NCBI RefSeq assembly: GCF_014636475.1
Contig: NZ_BMEL01000001.1
Coordinates: 868,001 to 932,000, forward strand
Source: Halobacillus andaensis
Lineage (GTDB): Bacteria > Bacillota > Bacilli > Bacillales > Halobacillaceae
Direction of reading: 5' to 3'
Length of the DNA stretch: 64,000 bases
Below are positions 1-8,130 of this stretch, piece after piece. The notes beneath the pieces are model-generated. The model was given only the letters and a program-made list of their open reading frames with translations, did not search any database and was not told the origin of the DNA. Each line of letters opens with the position of its first letter. The first letter of the stretch is position 1. Both the position numbers and the translations under genes were made by a program.

Positions 1-154
1 AAAATAACGTCCCAAGAAGGACAACTAACGTAAAGCCCTGACTGTTTCCTTTTCGTTTTGAATCCCGATAGGCCCATACACTTGTCGCTATATTTAAAAT
101 AAAAAGAGCTAATCCAAATAAAATAAATAGTATAAAGAACATTCCTACTTCCAA
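1..154 (-). CDS. Small membrane protein, 3' part outside window (PLDc_N/YxlE-like)
   Basis: Only the first 51 codons are present; the gene runs off the left edge. I place the start at a TTG at 154, seven bases after a strong AGGAGGTG site at 161-168. The protein opens with a hydrophobic helix (about residues 4-22), then a WAYRDSKRKG segment and the start of a second hydrophobic stretch. This layout, a membrane helix, a Tyr-Arg-Asp basic loop and another helix, is typical of short PLDc_N/YxlE-type membrane proteins, but the call rests on a fragment. Confidence 0.55.
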   Translation of the reverse strand, partial: MEVGMFFILFILFGLALFILNIATSVWAYRDSKRKGNSQGFTLVVLLGTLF

Positions 155-205
155 ACCTTTCACCTCCTCTATACTATACGAGAAAGCGAAATGAAACGTT
201 TCAGT

Positions 206-595
206 TTAAGCGACTTTTTTCGACCTTTTTCTAATGATTTTCGCCATCTTTTTCACACTTCTAACGAACACTAATAAAATCCCATACGTACTCATAGCCA
301 ATAAACTGATCGACCAGAAATAAGCAGGTAAATTCGTGGCCTGTCCATCGTAAGAATAACGATCTATTAACTGAAGAAAAAGAAAGCCTACAAAGATACA
401 ATTTACATAGCTTAAAAGGACCAGCCAATTTTTTGCCGTCATCCATTCAATCAACGGCTTCACCATCCACATCGTTCCAGCCATCAGTAGAAATACGAGA
501 CTAAATAGCAAGTGCCAGGCCTCTAACCCGAAAATTCGCAGCAAATCCTCATCAAACCAATTGTAAACAGCGTCTAATATTGAAAAGTCAACCAT
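206..595 (-). CDS. Hypothetical membrane protein (129 aa)
   Basis: I do not recognise the family. The start at 595 (MVDFSILDAV) is chosen because AAGGGAG lies eight bases before it; a longer reading from 637 has no such site. The protein shows about four hydrophobic helices (roughly residues 27-46, 54-75, 90-110 and a weaker C-terminal one) and a strongly basic tail (KKMAKIIRKRSKKVA), consistent with an integral membrane protein whose C-terminus is cytoplasmic. It lies downstream of the AlkD-like gene on the same strand, 68 bases away. No function is inferred. Confidence 0.6.
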   Translation of the reverse strand: MVDFSILDAVYNWFDEDLLRIFGLEAWHLLFSLVFLLMAGTMWMVKPLIEWMTAKNWLVLLSYVNCIFVGFLFLQLIDRYSYDGQATNLPAYFWSISLLAMSTYGILLVFVRSVKKMAKIIRKRSKKVA

Positions 596-663
596 CGTAA
601 ATTCTCCCTTACGTTCGCTTTTCATCATTTTAGACACCGAAGTTTAAAATTATACTAATGTTC

Positions 664-1362
664 TCAGCTCACTTCGTATCCTTTTTGCTTCATCCACTTC
701 AATCCTTCTCGCCTGCTAAGCGGGCGAAGCTCCTGCTTGTGAATGAATGCTGCAACTGCTGATGGGCTGGTTTTACTATATTCACGCAACGACCATCCAA
801 TCGCCTTTTCAATAAAAAACTCTTTTTCATGACGTAACGTTCTAATCGTCTGAAAAAGCAGTTCTTCATCTGTGTGTTCTTTACTTTTCAGTTGAAAAAG
901 CACACTCGCCCTTCTCACCCATAGATTTGAAGAGTGAGACCACCGTTCGGTTAAAGGACGAAGATTCTCTGAATGGAACTTAAAGTATTGACCACATAAG
1001 TTGGAGCTGATCATATCGACCGTATCCCACCACGAATGATGAGAGATCAATTGCTTATATAAGGCAATAGAAGATATAGGAATCGACCCACGATAGCTGT
1101 CTAAAAGGGTTAAAGCGGCATAATGGCATTCTCTTTCCTTCTCTTTATAAAGAAGTTCCACGACTTGCACCGTTTCTGCATAACTTCTCTCAGGAAATAA
1201 CGTCATCACTTCTTTTAGAATCTTTTTTCGCTCTGGCGTTTTAATACCATAAAAAGAGAATTTATTTTTCATATATTGTTCCATTGGCAATCGCTGATCA
1301 TCGTTTCGGTTCTCTTGAAATGCAGTTACAATTGATTCATGTATAGAATAACTTCTACTCAT
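664..1362 (-). CDS. DNA alkylation repair enzyme, AlkD-like HEAT-repeat glycosylase
   Basis: At 232 residues it matches the size of AlkD-family DNA glycosylases, which excise positively charged alkylpurines without flipping the base. The sequence has the family's opening (MKNKFSFYGIKTPERKK), helical HEAT-like repeats, the HHSWWDTVDMIS segment carrying the conserved Trp/Asp of the binding cleft, and a WVRRASVLFQ repeat followed by FIEKAIGWSLREYSK, where the conserved Trp and Arg contact DNA. The start has AAAGGAGAG upstream. It follows the patatin gene after 14 bases, so the two are probably cotranscribed, though they share no obvious pathway. Confidence 0.85.
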   Translation of the reverse strand: MSRSYSIHESIVTAFQENRNDDQRLPMEQYMKNKFSFYGIKTPERKKILKEVMTLFPERSYAETVQVVELLYKEKERECHYAALTLLDSYRGSIPISSIALYKQLISHHSWWDTVDMISSNLCGQYFKFHSENLRPLTERWSHSSNLWVRRASVLFQLKSKEHTDEELLFQTIRTLRHEKEFFIEKAIGWSLREYSKTSPSAVAAFIHKQELRPLSRREGLKWMKQKGYEVS

Positions 1363-1376
1363 CGGCTCTCTCCTTT

Positions 1377-2228
1377 TCAGGAAACAATAAAGGATTTTAA
1401 ATCCTTAGCTCTATTTTTCATATCCTCATAACCTAGTTGATATAAGTGGTGAAGCTTATTACGGTTTCTTTCAATGCGATTCACCTTTAATGGCTGAGTG
1501 GGACGAATGACAAACGCCTGATGCGATTCTTCTAAATTTCGAATGGTCTCCATCGTTTTGTTATAAAACGAATGCCGGTTTTGCAGGGCTTGAGCAAAAT
1601 GGGGATAGTTCTTATATTTACGCTGAAAGTACCAATTCCACTTCATTTTCGGTTTAATATACCCATCATTCCTCGTTAATACAATTACATGCTTTTTATT
1701 ACCCGAATCAATGGAATGCTGAATAGGAATGGGATCTGAAATTCCACCGTCCATCAGTTCATGTCCTAAATAAGTAATACTAGGTGCTATTAAAGGCAGA
1801 GAGCTTGTAGCACGCATTATTTTCAATAGACTTTCACGATCTGGAAAATCATTATAATAGACAGGCGTGCCTGTTTTCATGTTCGTCGTGCCTACTACAA
1901 AGTTAGTGGAACGATTCATAAATGCCTCATAATCAAAAGGCACTAATTGATTCGGCAGCGTGTCAAAAATAAAATCCATACCAAACAATTGCTTGTGAGT
2001 CATCATACGTTTAAACGATATGTATTCGGGGTGATCACCGTATTCAACGAGCACTTTGTAATTCCGCCCTCTTTGCTTCGCCACATAAGAACTTCCATTG
2101 CAGGCTCCAGCAGAGGTGCCTGCCACATAGGAAAAATGAAGCTCTTCATCGAGTAGATAATCGAGAACACCTGCTGTGTAAGCTCCTCTCATTCCTCCAC
2201 CTTCTAACACTAAACCAATCTGATCCAT
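1377..2228 (-). CDS. Patatin-like phospholipase family protein
   Basis: A cytosolic serine-aspartate lipid hydrolase of the patatin type. The oxyanion loop GGGMRG is at the N-terminus, the nucleophile elbow GTSAG follows about 30 residues later, and the dyad aspartate sits in DGGISDPIP. The length (283 residues) and the C-terminal arm resemble the bacterial YjjU/RssA-type branch. I prefer the ATG at 2228 because AAAGGA is eight bases before it; an in-frame ATG at 2237 lies too close to that site. No signal peptide is seen. The substrate cannot be told from sequence. Confidence 0.85.
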   Translation of the reverse strand: MDQIGLVLEGGGMRGAYTAGVLDYLLDEELHFSYVAGTSAGACNGSSYVAKQRGRNYKVLVEYGDHPEYISFKRMMTHKQLFGMDFIFDTLPNQLVPFDYEAFMNRSTNFVVGTTNMKTGTPVYYNDFPDRESLLKIMRATSSLPLIAPSITYLGHELMDGGISDPIPIQHSIDSGNKKHVIVLTRNDGYIKPKMKWNWYFQRKYKNYPHFAQALQNRHSFYNKTMETIRNLEESHQAFVIRPTQPLKVNRIERNRNKLHHLYQLGYEDMKNRAKDLKSFIVS

Positions 2229-2268
2229 AACCCCCATCCTTTCTACCTATCAGTTTACCACGAACACG

Positions 2269-2299
2269 AAAAAAGCAACCACGAATGCGGTTGCTTTTT
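2269..2299 (-). terminator. Terminator of the fbpB-like gene
   Basis: On the minus strand the stem GCAACC/GGTTGC is flanked by A and T runs and ends in a T-rich tail. It lies between the FbpB-like ORF and the patatin gene, so it separates the two units. Confidence 0.75.
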
Positions 2300-2312
2300 C
2301 ATTATGATATGA

Positions 2313-2459
2313 TCAGTTTATCATTTGGTTTTTATCTGTGTTTTTTACTCTTTTTTCGTCTAATTGGTCATCGATTTTATCTAAGGCTTGTTGATCATTT
2401 AATAGTTCTTGTTTATTCTGATCGACGAGCTCTTCAAATGAGATTCGATTCGGTCTCAT
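2313..2459 (-). CDS. FbpB-family small basic protein
   Basis: A 48-residue product that opens MRPNRISFEELVDQNKQELL and continues with a charged helix (ALDKIDDQLDEK). The SFEELV..NK.ELL signature is that of the Fur-regulated basic protein family; in B. subtilis FbpB helps the small RNA FsrA in the iron-sparing response. The start has GGAAAGGAG eight bases upstream. I looked for a Fur box between this gene and the divergent patA and saw only weak AT-rich similarity, so iron control is not shown here. Family members are common and often uncharacterised. Confidence 0.75.
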   Translation of the reverse strand: MRPNRISFEELVDQNKQELLNDQQALDKIDDQLDEKRVKNTDKNQMIN

Positions 2460-2564
2460 GATCAAAACTCCTTTCCTTCAACTTCAAATTCATTGTAACA
2501 GAAAAAAATAAATGATAAATCAAAATTGTTTGAACATTTTGTTAACAATTGTGGAGGTAGTACT

Positions 2565-3713
2565 ATGCAGAAAAAAATAAACCGTAAACTTTCCGATATT
2601 CAAATTTCAGGCATCCGTCAATTCTTTAATATGATCGGACAATATGAAGACGTCGTCTCTCTAACGATTGGTCAGCCTGATTTCTCTACACCCGATCATG
2701 TAAAAAACGCAGCGATTGATGCTTTACAAAATGATCGTACGACCTATACACATAATGCGGGAATTTTAGAACTCCGTACTGCTATAAGTAATTATGTAGA
2801 AGACAGCTTTGCCTTGACTTATGATCCTCTTAACGAAATCATTGTAACGGTAGGAGCGTCTCAAGCTATTGACATTACGCTTCGTACGATCATAGAGCCT
2901 GGAGATGAAGTTATCCTTCCCGGCCCTATATACCCGGGTTATGAACCATTAATAAAACTTGCAGGTGCTACTGTAAAATATGTAGACACGAGTCAGAATC
3001 ATTTTAAATTAACAGCTGATCTTCTGGAAGAAGCCATCACAGAAAAAACAAAATGCGTAATTACTCCATACCCATCGAATCCTACAGGAGTATCCTTAAC
3101 GAAAGAAGAACTTCGTGACATCTCACAGATTATTCGCGACAAAGAGATCTTTATGATTGCGGATGAAATCTATAGTGAATTAGTCTATGATCAAGATCAT
3201 ACGTCCATTGCCTCATTTACGGAAATTCGCGACCACGTGATTGTCATTAACGGAGTTTCTAAGTCTCATGCGATGACAGGATTTAGAATTGGCTATTTAT
3301 TAGCCCCTGAATGGCTGGCCCAACAAATTCTTAAAGTACACCAGTACAACGTGTCTTGTGCCACGTCCATCAGTCAATATGCAGCACTAGAAGCTATAAA
3401 AAATGGGCAACATGATCCTAAAGTCATGAAAAACTCTTACCAAGAAAGACGAGAATATGTAATGAATCGATTGGATAAAATGGGATTAGAATACATCATT
3501 CCTGATGGCGCTTTTTACATTTTCCCAAAGTTTCCATCTGAAAAGTCAACCTTTGAAGCTGCGGTTGATCTAGTGGAGAAAGCAGGAGTAGCCCTTGTTC
3601 CTGGAAGTGCTTTTTCTTCCTATGGAGAAGGATACGTGAGACTTTCTTATGCTTACAGTAAATCAACTCTTGAGAAAGGTCTTGACCGATTAGAAAAATA
3701 TTTAAAAGGCTAA
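2565..3713 (+). CDS. patA: Aminotransferase class I/II, PatA type
   Basis: A PLP-dependent aminotransferase of 382 residues, colinear with B. subtilis PatA, which acts as N-acetyl-LL-diaminopimelate aminotransferase in lysine/cell-wall precursor synthesis. Visible features are SLTIGQPDFSTPDHVK near the N-terminus, the cofactor-binding GASQAID turn, PYPSNPTGV, the DEIYSELVYD aspartate segment, the Schiff-base lysine in NGVSKSHAMTGFRIGY, and YVRLSYA near the C-terminus. The start at 2565 follows GGAGGT by six bases; an in-frame start 39 bases upstream has no such site. dapF, a later step of the same pathway, lies at the far end of the window. Confidence 0.9.
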   Translation: MQKKINRKLSDIQISGIRQFFNMIGQYEDVVSLTIGQPDFSTPDHVKNAAIDALQNDRTTYTHNAGILELRTAISNYVEDSFALTYDPLNEIIVTVGASQAIDITLRTIIEPGDEVILPGPIYPGYEPLIKLAGATVKYVDTSQNHFKLTADLLEEAITEKTKCVITPYPSNPTGVSLTKEELRDISQIIRDKEIFMIADEIYSELVYDQDHTSIASFTEIRDHVIVINGVSKSHAMTGFRIGYLLAPEWLAQQILKVHQYNVSCATSISQYAALEAIKNGQHDPKVMKNSYQERREYVMNRLDKMGLEYIIPDGAFYIFPKFPSEKSTFEAAVDLVEKAGVALVPGSAFSSYGEGYVRLSYAYSKSTLEKGLDRLEKYLKG

Positions 3714-3834
3714 CCTTTTGTAAAAATTAATTAAATTTTAGTGACAAACGGACATCTTCTAAAAGAATAGAGTATTCTTATGGTAAAATAGGGATGTAAC
3801 CATTGGATGACTATGGCTTTGTAAGAGAGGAAGA

Positions 3835-4362
3835 GTGAGATTGTCTGAACAAACGAAAAGAGAGTGGTTGGAGTGGATAAAAGCCATTGCCATAGCGATT
3901 GCGCTTGCTTTTGTATTACGCACCTTTTTCTTTGCCACGTCAATCGTTGAGGGAGCAAGTATGAACCCTACGTTAGAAAGCGGAGAAAGAGTTATGTTTA
4001 ATAAAATTATCTATTATATAGATGAGCCGAATCACGGAGATATTGTAATTATAGAAAAACCAACTAAAAATTATGTAAAACGAGTGATCGGTCAACCTGG
4101 GGATACAATTGAATTTAAAAATAATCAACTATACGTGAATGAGCAGCCTCAAGAACAAACTTATTTGAATGAGCAATCGACAGCTGGTACCAGAGATTTT
4201 GGACCTGTTGAAGTACCTGAAGGCCGATACTTTGTAATGGGGGATAACCGCTCCGTTAGTAAAGACAGTCGAAATGGACTTGGCTTCGTGAGTGAAGATG
4301 AAATTATTGGCCGCACCGAACTCATTATTTATCCTTTTAACCAAATTAGCTTAACAAAATGA
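3835..4362 (+). CDS. Signal peptidase I (SipS/SipT type)
   Basis: A type I signal peptidase of 175 residues, anchored by one N-terminal helix (about 14-34) and with its catalytic domain outside the cell. The catalytic serine is in GASMNPTL and the general-base lysine in YVKRVIGQPGD; the box VMGDNRSVSKDSRNGLGFV closes the active site. It removes signal peptides from exported precursors. The start is a GTG at 3835 with AGAGAGG four bases away; a TTG at 3841 would also fit that site. A perfect palindrome lies upstream at 3763-3779, before a TAAAAT -10 candidate at 3784. Confidence 0.93.
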   Translation: MRLSEQTKREWLEWIKAIAIAIALAFVLRTFFFATSIVEGASMNPTLESGERVMFNKIIYYIDEPNHGDIVIIEKPTKNYVKRVIGQPGDTIEFKNNQLYVNEQPQEQTYLNEQSTAGTRDFGPVEVPEGRYFVMGDNRSVSKDSRNGLGFVSEDEIIGRTELIIYPFNQISLTK

Positions 4363-4363
4363 A

Positions 4364-4402
4364 AAAGCGTCCCATACCTATTAAAGGTAGGGACGTTTTT
4401 TT
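4364..4402 (+). terminator. Rho-independent terminator after signal peptidase gene
   Basis: The stem pairs GCGTCCC and TACCT with AGGTAGGGACGT, followed by seven T's. It also reaches the stop codon of the convergent YvrJ-like ORF. Confidence 0.85.
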
Positions 4403-4532
4403 ACGTTCGACCGGAAAATTGATGAAGAGTCTCTATCAGCACGTCTAGTTTTCCTTCAATGCGATGAAGCAAATAAAAAGTAACCGCGATCGGAAAACCT
4501 AGATCTGTAACTAAAGGAAGCCAGCCTTCCAC
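4401..4532 (-). CDS. YvrJ family protein
   Basis: A 43-residue product with one hydrophobic segment and the family signature LGFPIAVTFYLLHRIEGKLD. YvrJ-like proteins are short membrane peptides found after DUF1659 and DUF2922 genes in Bacillaceae; their role is unknown. I choose the GTG at 4532 because AGAGAGGTG lies six bases before it; an in-frame ATG at 4538 abuts that site and is less likely. A terminator-like hairpin sits between this ORF and the DUF2922 gene, so it may rely on readthrough or a promoter of its own. Confidence 0.78.
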   Translation of the reverse strand: MEGWLPLVTDLGFPIAVTFYLLHRIEGKLDVLIETLHQFSGRT

Positions 4533-4550
4533 TTCCATCACCTCTCTTAT

Positions 4551-4582
4551 AAAAAAAGCCGCTGTGAAAGCGGCTTTTTTAA
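4551..4582 (-). terminator. Intra-operon terminator-like hairpin
   Basis: GCCGCT and AGCGGC form a six-base-pair stem with a four- or five-base loop, flanked by A and T runs on both sides, so it could work in either direction. It lies between the DUF2922 gene and the YvrJ-like ORF. Confidence 0.7.
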
Positions 4583-4585
4583 TGA

Positions 4586-4798
4586 TTATAGTTCCACAGC
4601 GGTTACGTTGCGTTCAACGATGCGAGCTTCTTTCTTCTCGACTAAATCACCGCCGCTTGAGTAGAAACAATTCTCTTCAATAATAGCATCCATAGCAGCA
4701 TTTACATCCGCTTCGTTTACAGGTTCGCTTGGATGGTCAATAGATATGGTCACCACTTTTTCTTCTTCATTTGAAAACTTAAGTTCCAGCTTCTTCAT
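4586..4798 (-). CDS. DUF2922 family protein
   Basis: A 70-residue soluble protein that begins MKKLELKFSNEEEKVVTISID and ends in VEKKEARIVERNVTAVEL, the pattern of DUF2922 proteins, which pair with DUF1659 proteins in Bacillaceae. AGAGGAGGGGG stands before the ATG. It follows the DUF1659 gene after 34 bases on the same strand and should be cotranscribed with it. Function is unknown; predicted fold is a small beta-rich unit with a central helix. Confidence 0.8.
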   Translation of the reverse strand: MKKLELKFSNEEEKVVTISIDHPSEPVNEADVNAAMDAIIEENCFYSSGGDLVEKKEARIVERNVTAVEL

Positions 4799-4832
4799 AA
4801 TCCCCCTCCTCTCTTAGTTATGGATTTTTTAA

Positions 4833-5057
4833 TTAAAGGTCGACTAATACGGAACGATCATTACGTTCAATCGTTGATAACAAGTTTTCCTGAAGTGCTT
4901 CGATCGCAACGGCGACTTTATAAAGCTGTTCTTCGGTAGCTTCCATTTTTACGTTGTTGAATGATTTACGACGATACTTCACATTTCCTTTATCATCCGT
5001 TCCGTTTTCAAACACGAGCTGCAGCTGACTGTTAACCATATCTGCTGTGACTGCCAT
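4833..5057 (-). CDS. DUF1659 family protein
   Basis: A 74-residue protein with the DUF1659 pattern: a strand-rich start (TADMVNSQLQLVFENGTDDKGNVKYRRKSFNNVK) written here only as an outline, then a helix (ATEEQLYKVAVAIEALQ) and a short strand ending SVLVDL. The start at 5057 follows AAAGGAGGTGA by six bases; a longer reading to 5066 lacks a site. It heads the DUF1659-DUF2922-YvrJ group. The function of the group is not known. Confidence 0.82.
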   Translation of the reverse strand: MAVTADMVNSQLQLVFENGTDDKGNVKYRRKSFNNVKMEATEEQLYKVAVAIEALQENLLSTIERNDRSVLVDL

Positions 5058-5164
5058 GTGAATCACCTCCTTTCACTTCTATAATCGTAAGAAGTATAAA
5101 AGAGGTGTTACTTATTTTAAGACTTTGTTAAATTTCGTTGAGGTGAGGTCGGAAAAACGGTTTT

Positions 5165-5325
5165 AACAGAGATCAAGAACAAAGGCGCAAGCGCCCGGGC
5201 AGACACGAAACGCATAAGCAAAACGGCTGGGGGGAAGGAGGCCTTCCCTTCCCCAGGGCGGATTGCTGAGTGTCTGGTCGCTGGAGCTGGATGTCGCTCT
5301 TTAAAAAATATCCACAGCTTGGAAT
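5165..5325. repeat. GC-rich palindromic intergenic element
   Basis: This stretch is far richer in G+C than its surroundings and carries nested inverted repeats: GGCGC/GCGCC at the left end, CAGACAC matched by GTGTCTG around the middle, and a central CTGGGG...CCCCAG hairpin. It ends in a CTGGAGCTGGATGTCGC segment. No reading frame with a start signal is credible. It resembles dispersed REP-like units of Bacillaceae, but I see no second copy in this window. Confidence 0.55.
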
Positions 5326-5349
5326 TTTATAATTTCCTAGCCAAAAATA

Positions 5350-5381
5350 AAAAGTGAGCTCCATGACAGGAACTCACTTTT
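5350..5381 (-). terminator. Terminator after the 26-residue membrane peptide gene
   Basis: AAAAGTGAGTTCC pairs with GGAGCTCACTTTT across a six-base loop, with one mismatch. It lies just downstream of the small minus-strand ORF at 5425-5505. Confidence 0.75.
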
Positions 5382-5424
5382 AGGATTTCTGTGTATTTAG
5401 ATCGTAATCCTTATGTTATAACGT

Positions 5425-5505
5425 TTAGCCTCGGTCGAAGATACAGAACCCTATAAAACTAAACAAAACGACTAGACAGACAAGAAACATAACAATTTCT
5501 GTCAT
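5425..5505 (-). CDS. Short membrane peptide (26 aa)
   Basis: The ORF encodes MTEIVMFLVCLVVLFSFIGF and six further residues (CIFDRG), that is, one hydrophobic helix with a charged end. GGGGGTG stands five bases before the ATG, which is a strong initiation signal for so short a frame, and a terminator follows. Such single-helix peptides are common in Bacillaceae and are often missed. No function can be given. Confidence 0.55.
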   Translation of the reverse strand: MTEIVMFLVCLVVLFSFIGFCIFDRG

Positions 5506-5687
5506 ACCTTCACCCCCTCATCATTCATTCCTATTTTAGCAAATAATTCATAAAATAACTTCACATATTTTATATTTATCATAACACTTCACAGCCTGCT
5601 GCTTCACGGCTAAATGTGTAATAAAAATTATTCTTTTTATTTTACCATACCCTAAAGTTCACATAATAGTCACACATTATTGAATAG

Positions 5688-5776
5688 TTTGTGAAGTATT
5701 GAACAAACTATTCACATTTCCCATAGATCATTGTACTATAAAGATGTAAACAGATTGTGAAATGTTGAACAAACTA
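5688..5776 (+). promoter_or_regulatory. Promoter with twin operator-like repeats upstream of the DoxX gene
   Basis: Two 23-base repeats, at 5688-5710 and 5754-5776, agree at 20 positions and share the core TTGTGAA-N4-TGAACAA. The first lies directly before a -35 candidate TTCACA (5711) spaced 17 from TACTAT (5734); the second ends at the ribosome binding site. The core resembles the Rex box TTGTGAA-N4-TTCACAA in its left half only. The first copy is also the arm of a longer inverted repeat, GAATAGTTTGT/ACAAACTATTC. Confidence 0.55.
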
Positions 5777-5791
5777 AAGGAGGAATTTTTC

Positions 5792-6289
5792 ATGAAACAG
5801 TGGTTTACTGAACATGTGAGTGCAGCAATTATTTTATTAGGAATCCGTATTTATTTAGGTTACACGTGGCTGACTTCTGGTTTCGGCAAAGTTACCGGGG
5901 ACTTTGATGCTGGTGGTTATCTTCAAGGGGCTATCGGCAAATCTCAAGGAGAAGAAGCGATTGTACAGGGGTGGTGGGCTGCATTTTTAGAAACCTTCGC
6001 CCTTCCTAACAGCGGCTTATTCAGTTTTTTAGTCATGTGGGGTGAAGTTCTTGTAGGAATAGCGCTGTTCATTGGATTGTTGACAAAAACAGGTGCATTT
6101 TTCGGAATGTTGATGAACATGGCTTTCTTATTAAGCGGAACGATTAGCACAAACCCTGAAATGCTTATTCTAGGGGCGTTAATTTTAGCAGCTGGAGCAA
6201 ACGCAGGTCGTATAGGTCTTGACCGTTACGCAGCTGAATTTCTTAAAAATAAAGGGTATCCACTTTATAAGAAAACAGCATTAAACTAA
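5792..6289 (+). CDS. DoxX family membrane protein
   Basis: A 165-residue integral membrane protein with four predicted helices, the arrangement of the DoxX/DoxD family. Visible features are LLGIRIYLGYTWLTSGFGKV at the first helix, a central periplasm-facing segment rich in Gly and Trp (VQGWWAAFLE), and the MWGEVLVGIALFIGLLTK motif typical of the family. Members include subunits of thiosulfate:quinone oxidoreductase and quinone- or thiol-stress proteins such as CatD and MhqP; which of these applies is not clear. The start at 5792 follows AAGGAGG. The operator-like repeats upstream suggest redox-linked control. Confidence 0.82.
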   Translation: MKQWFTEHVSAAIILLGIRIYLGYTWLTSGFGKVTGDFDAGGYLQGAIGKSQGEEAIVQGWWAAFLETFALPNSGLFSFLVMWGEVLVGIALFIGLLTKTGAFFGMLMNMAFLLSGTISTNPEMLILGALILAAGANAGRIGLDRYAAEFLKNKGYPLYKKTALN

Positions 6290-6290
6290 G

Positions 6291-6326
6291 TTTTCCAGCA
6301 TAGCTGTATCAGCTATGCTGGTTTTG
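6291..6326. terminator. Bidirectional terminator between doxX and the GGDEF pseudogene
   Basis: CCAGCATAGC pairs perfectly with GCTATGCTGG around a short loop, followed by TTTT on the plus strand. It overlaps the stop codon end of the minus-strand pseudogene. Confidence 0.75.
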
Positions 6327-7991
6327 GTCTGCTATAGCAGAATAAAAAACGTGCTGGCTCTTCCCTCTTTTCTTCGCTTCATATAAAGCGAGATCAGCGT
6401 GCTTCTTCATTTGAAACATCTGTTTGGCATCATCAGGAAATATACTAATTCCAATACTGCAAGAAAATGAAAAGGTATACCCTTGGATGAGAAAAGGATG
6501 ATGAATGCGATTAATAATCCGCGTTGCCACCTCTTCAATATCTTGATTAGATTGAACTTCAGGAAGAAGAATGGCAAATTAGTCGCCGCCCATTCTAGCA
6601 ACCACGTCTTTTTTTCTTACGGTACTTTTCAACCTTTTTCCCATCATGATGAGGAGTTCATCACCAACATTATGACCAAAATCATCATTTATCTGCTTAA
6701 ATTGATCCCCATCCAAGTATAGGAGAGCGAAATTCCGGGTGGAAGATGACTGAGCCGCCATTTTCAGTTGATCATCAAATACTCTCCTGTTTGTCAGTCC
6801 CGTCAAGTGATCAGTGTACGCCATCTGCTTTAATTTTTCCTCTGCTCGCTTTCGTTTCGTAATTTCCCTGCTGGAAGCTACAACTTTCGTATAGTAACCC
6901 TTCTCATCCTTTACAGGGGTAAGTCTTGTTTCTACCCATAGAAATGTACCATTGCTCTTCCTCATTCTCACTTCATAACGGAGCTCACTCGAATGCTGTA
7001 AATAAGAAAGGGCATTCTCTTGAACAATATCTATATCCTCTTCATGCACATAGTCCGCGTAATGGTAACCCACCATCTCTTCTGAAGTATAACCGATGAC
7101 ATGCCAATGAGAAGGTGAAGCATATTGAATATACCCCTCCCGATCAATAATTTTTATTAGATCCTGAGAAAAATCAGCAATTAATCGATACCTTACTTCT
7201 GACTCTTTCAGTTTCAATTTTGTATGTACTTCATCCGTAATATCTTCTAAAGTCATGACCACTCTTATAAAGTTCCCGTTCTCATCCACTATCGCTGTTA
7301 AACCGATAGAAGCCATCATAATTTCACCGTCTTTACGATGAAGCTGCTGATCAAACCTTTTCAGCTTTTCACCTTTCTCTAGTAAAGTATAAAGTTCAAG
7401 GAAGTGGGCTTTGAGCTCAGGCTGCATATCAAACCAATTCATGTCATATAGTTCAGATTTTTGATAGCCAAAAACCCTATAAAAGGATTCATTTATTTTT
7501 AAGAAGTTCCATTCTAAATCAAACAATGCAAAGGCTTCTTCGGTATTCTCAACGTAAGACGAGAAAATCCTGTTTAAATAACGTACTTCCGGCGAATTCA
7601 TCGTGTAAATGGAAATATTTTTTGTGATGGCTAAAATATAAGAGATTTGGGATTGATCGTTACGCAGCGGAAATAATGTCGTTTCAGCCAAGTACTGAAC
7701 ATTAGGGAAAATAACGGTATCATGGTAAGAGGTCTTTTGTTGAAGTATTAACACGTTGTGGTATTGTTCAGATAGAAAAGCCGCTTCACTATCTGGGAGG
7801 CACTCATGAAGGCTTTTTCCAATATTCATAGGGTTTAAGCGAGCTAACTCATAACCTGCTTCATTCATGAATTCATAAAAAAATTGATCATTTGAAACTT
7901 GCATTAGAAACACGCAGTCGCTCATTGAGCTGCCAAGTTCTTTGAGCAGGGGAATATGCGTTTCTTTTAAATATTTAGACACAATACTCAT
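6309..7991 (-). pseudogene. PAS-PAS-GGDEF diguanylate cyclase gene with a stop codon in the GGDEF motif
   Basis: Read from 7991, the frame gives an N-terminal PAS-like region (to about residue 130), a PAS domain (about 140-260), a second PAS/PAC domain (about 265-385) and a GGDEF domain opening YTDHLTGLTNRR. After 470 codons the frame reads MGGD, then TAA (6579-6581), then FAILLPEV and 88 further in-frame codons of a normal GGDEF C-terminus ending ALYEAKKRGKSQHVF. A single base change, GAA to TAA, at the glutamate of GGDEF explains this. As read, the product lacks its active-site half and cannot make cyclic di-GMP. No EAL domain follows. Sequencing error or a polymorphic stop are alternatives. 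Confidence 0.85.
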
Positions 7992-8130
7992 ACAATTCCT
8001 TCTTTCAGCACATTCATTTAGTTTGATTCCTCTTTAATAGAGGTATTTGGTAATAAACGATTGCTTATTATTATACAATATTTTCAAGATTCAGCTACAA
8101 TAGTTTTAATTTTTTTAGAAGAGGTGGACC

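Noticed and set aside
2460-2564. Fur box between fbpB-like gene and patA
   Set aside because: Only loose AT-rich similarity to the Fur consensus; no seven-plus-seven inverted repeat found.
5173-5364. A 63-codon frame in the GC-rich element
   Set aside because: Low-complexity, Pro/Cys-rich reading of a palindromic repeat without initiation signal.
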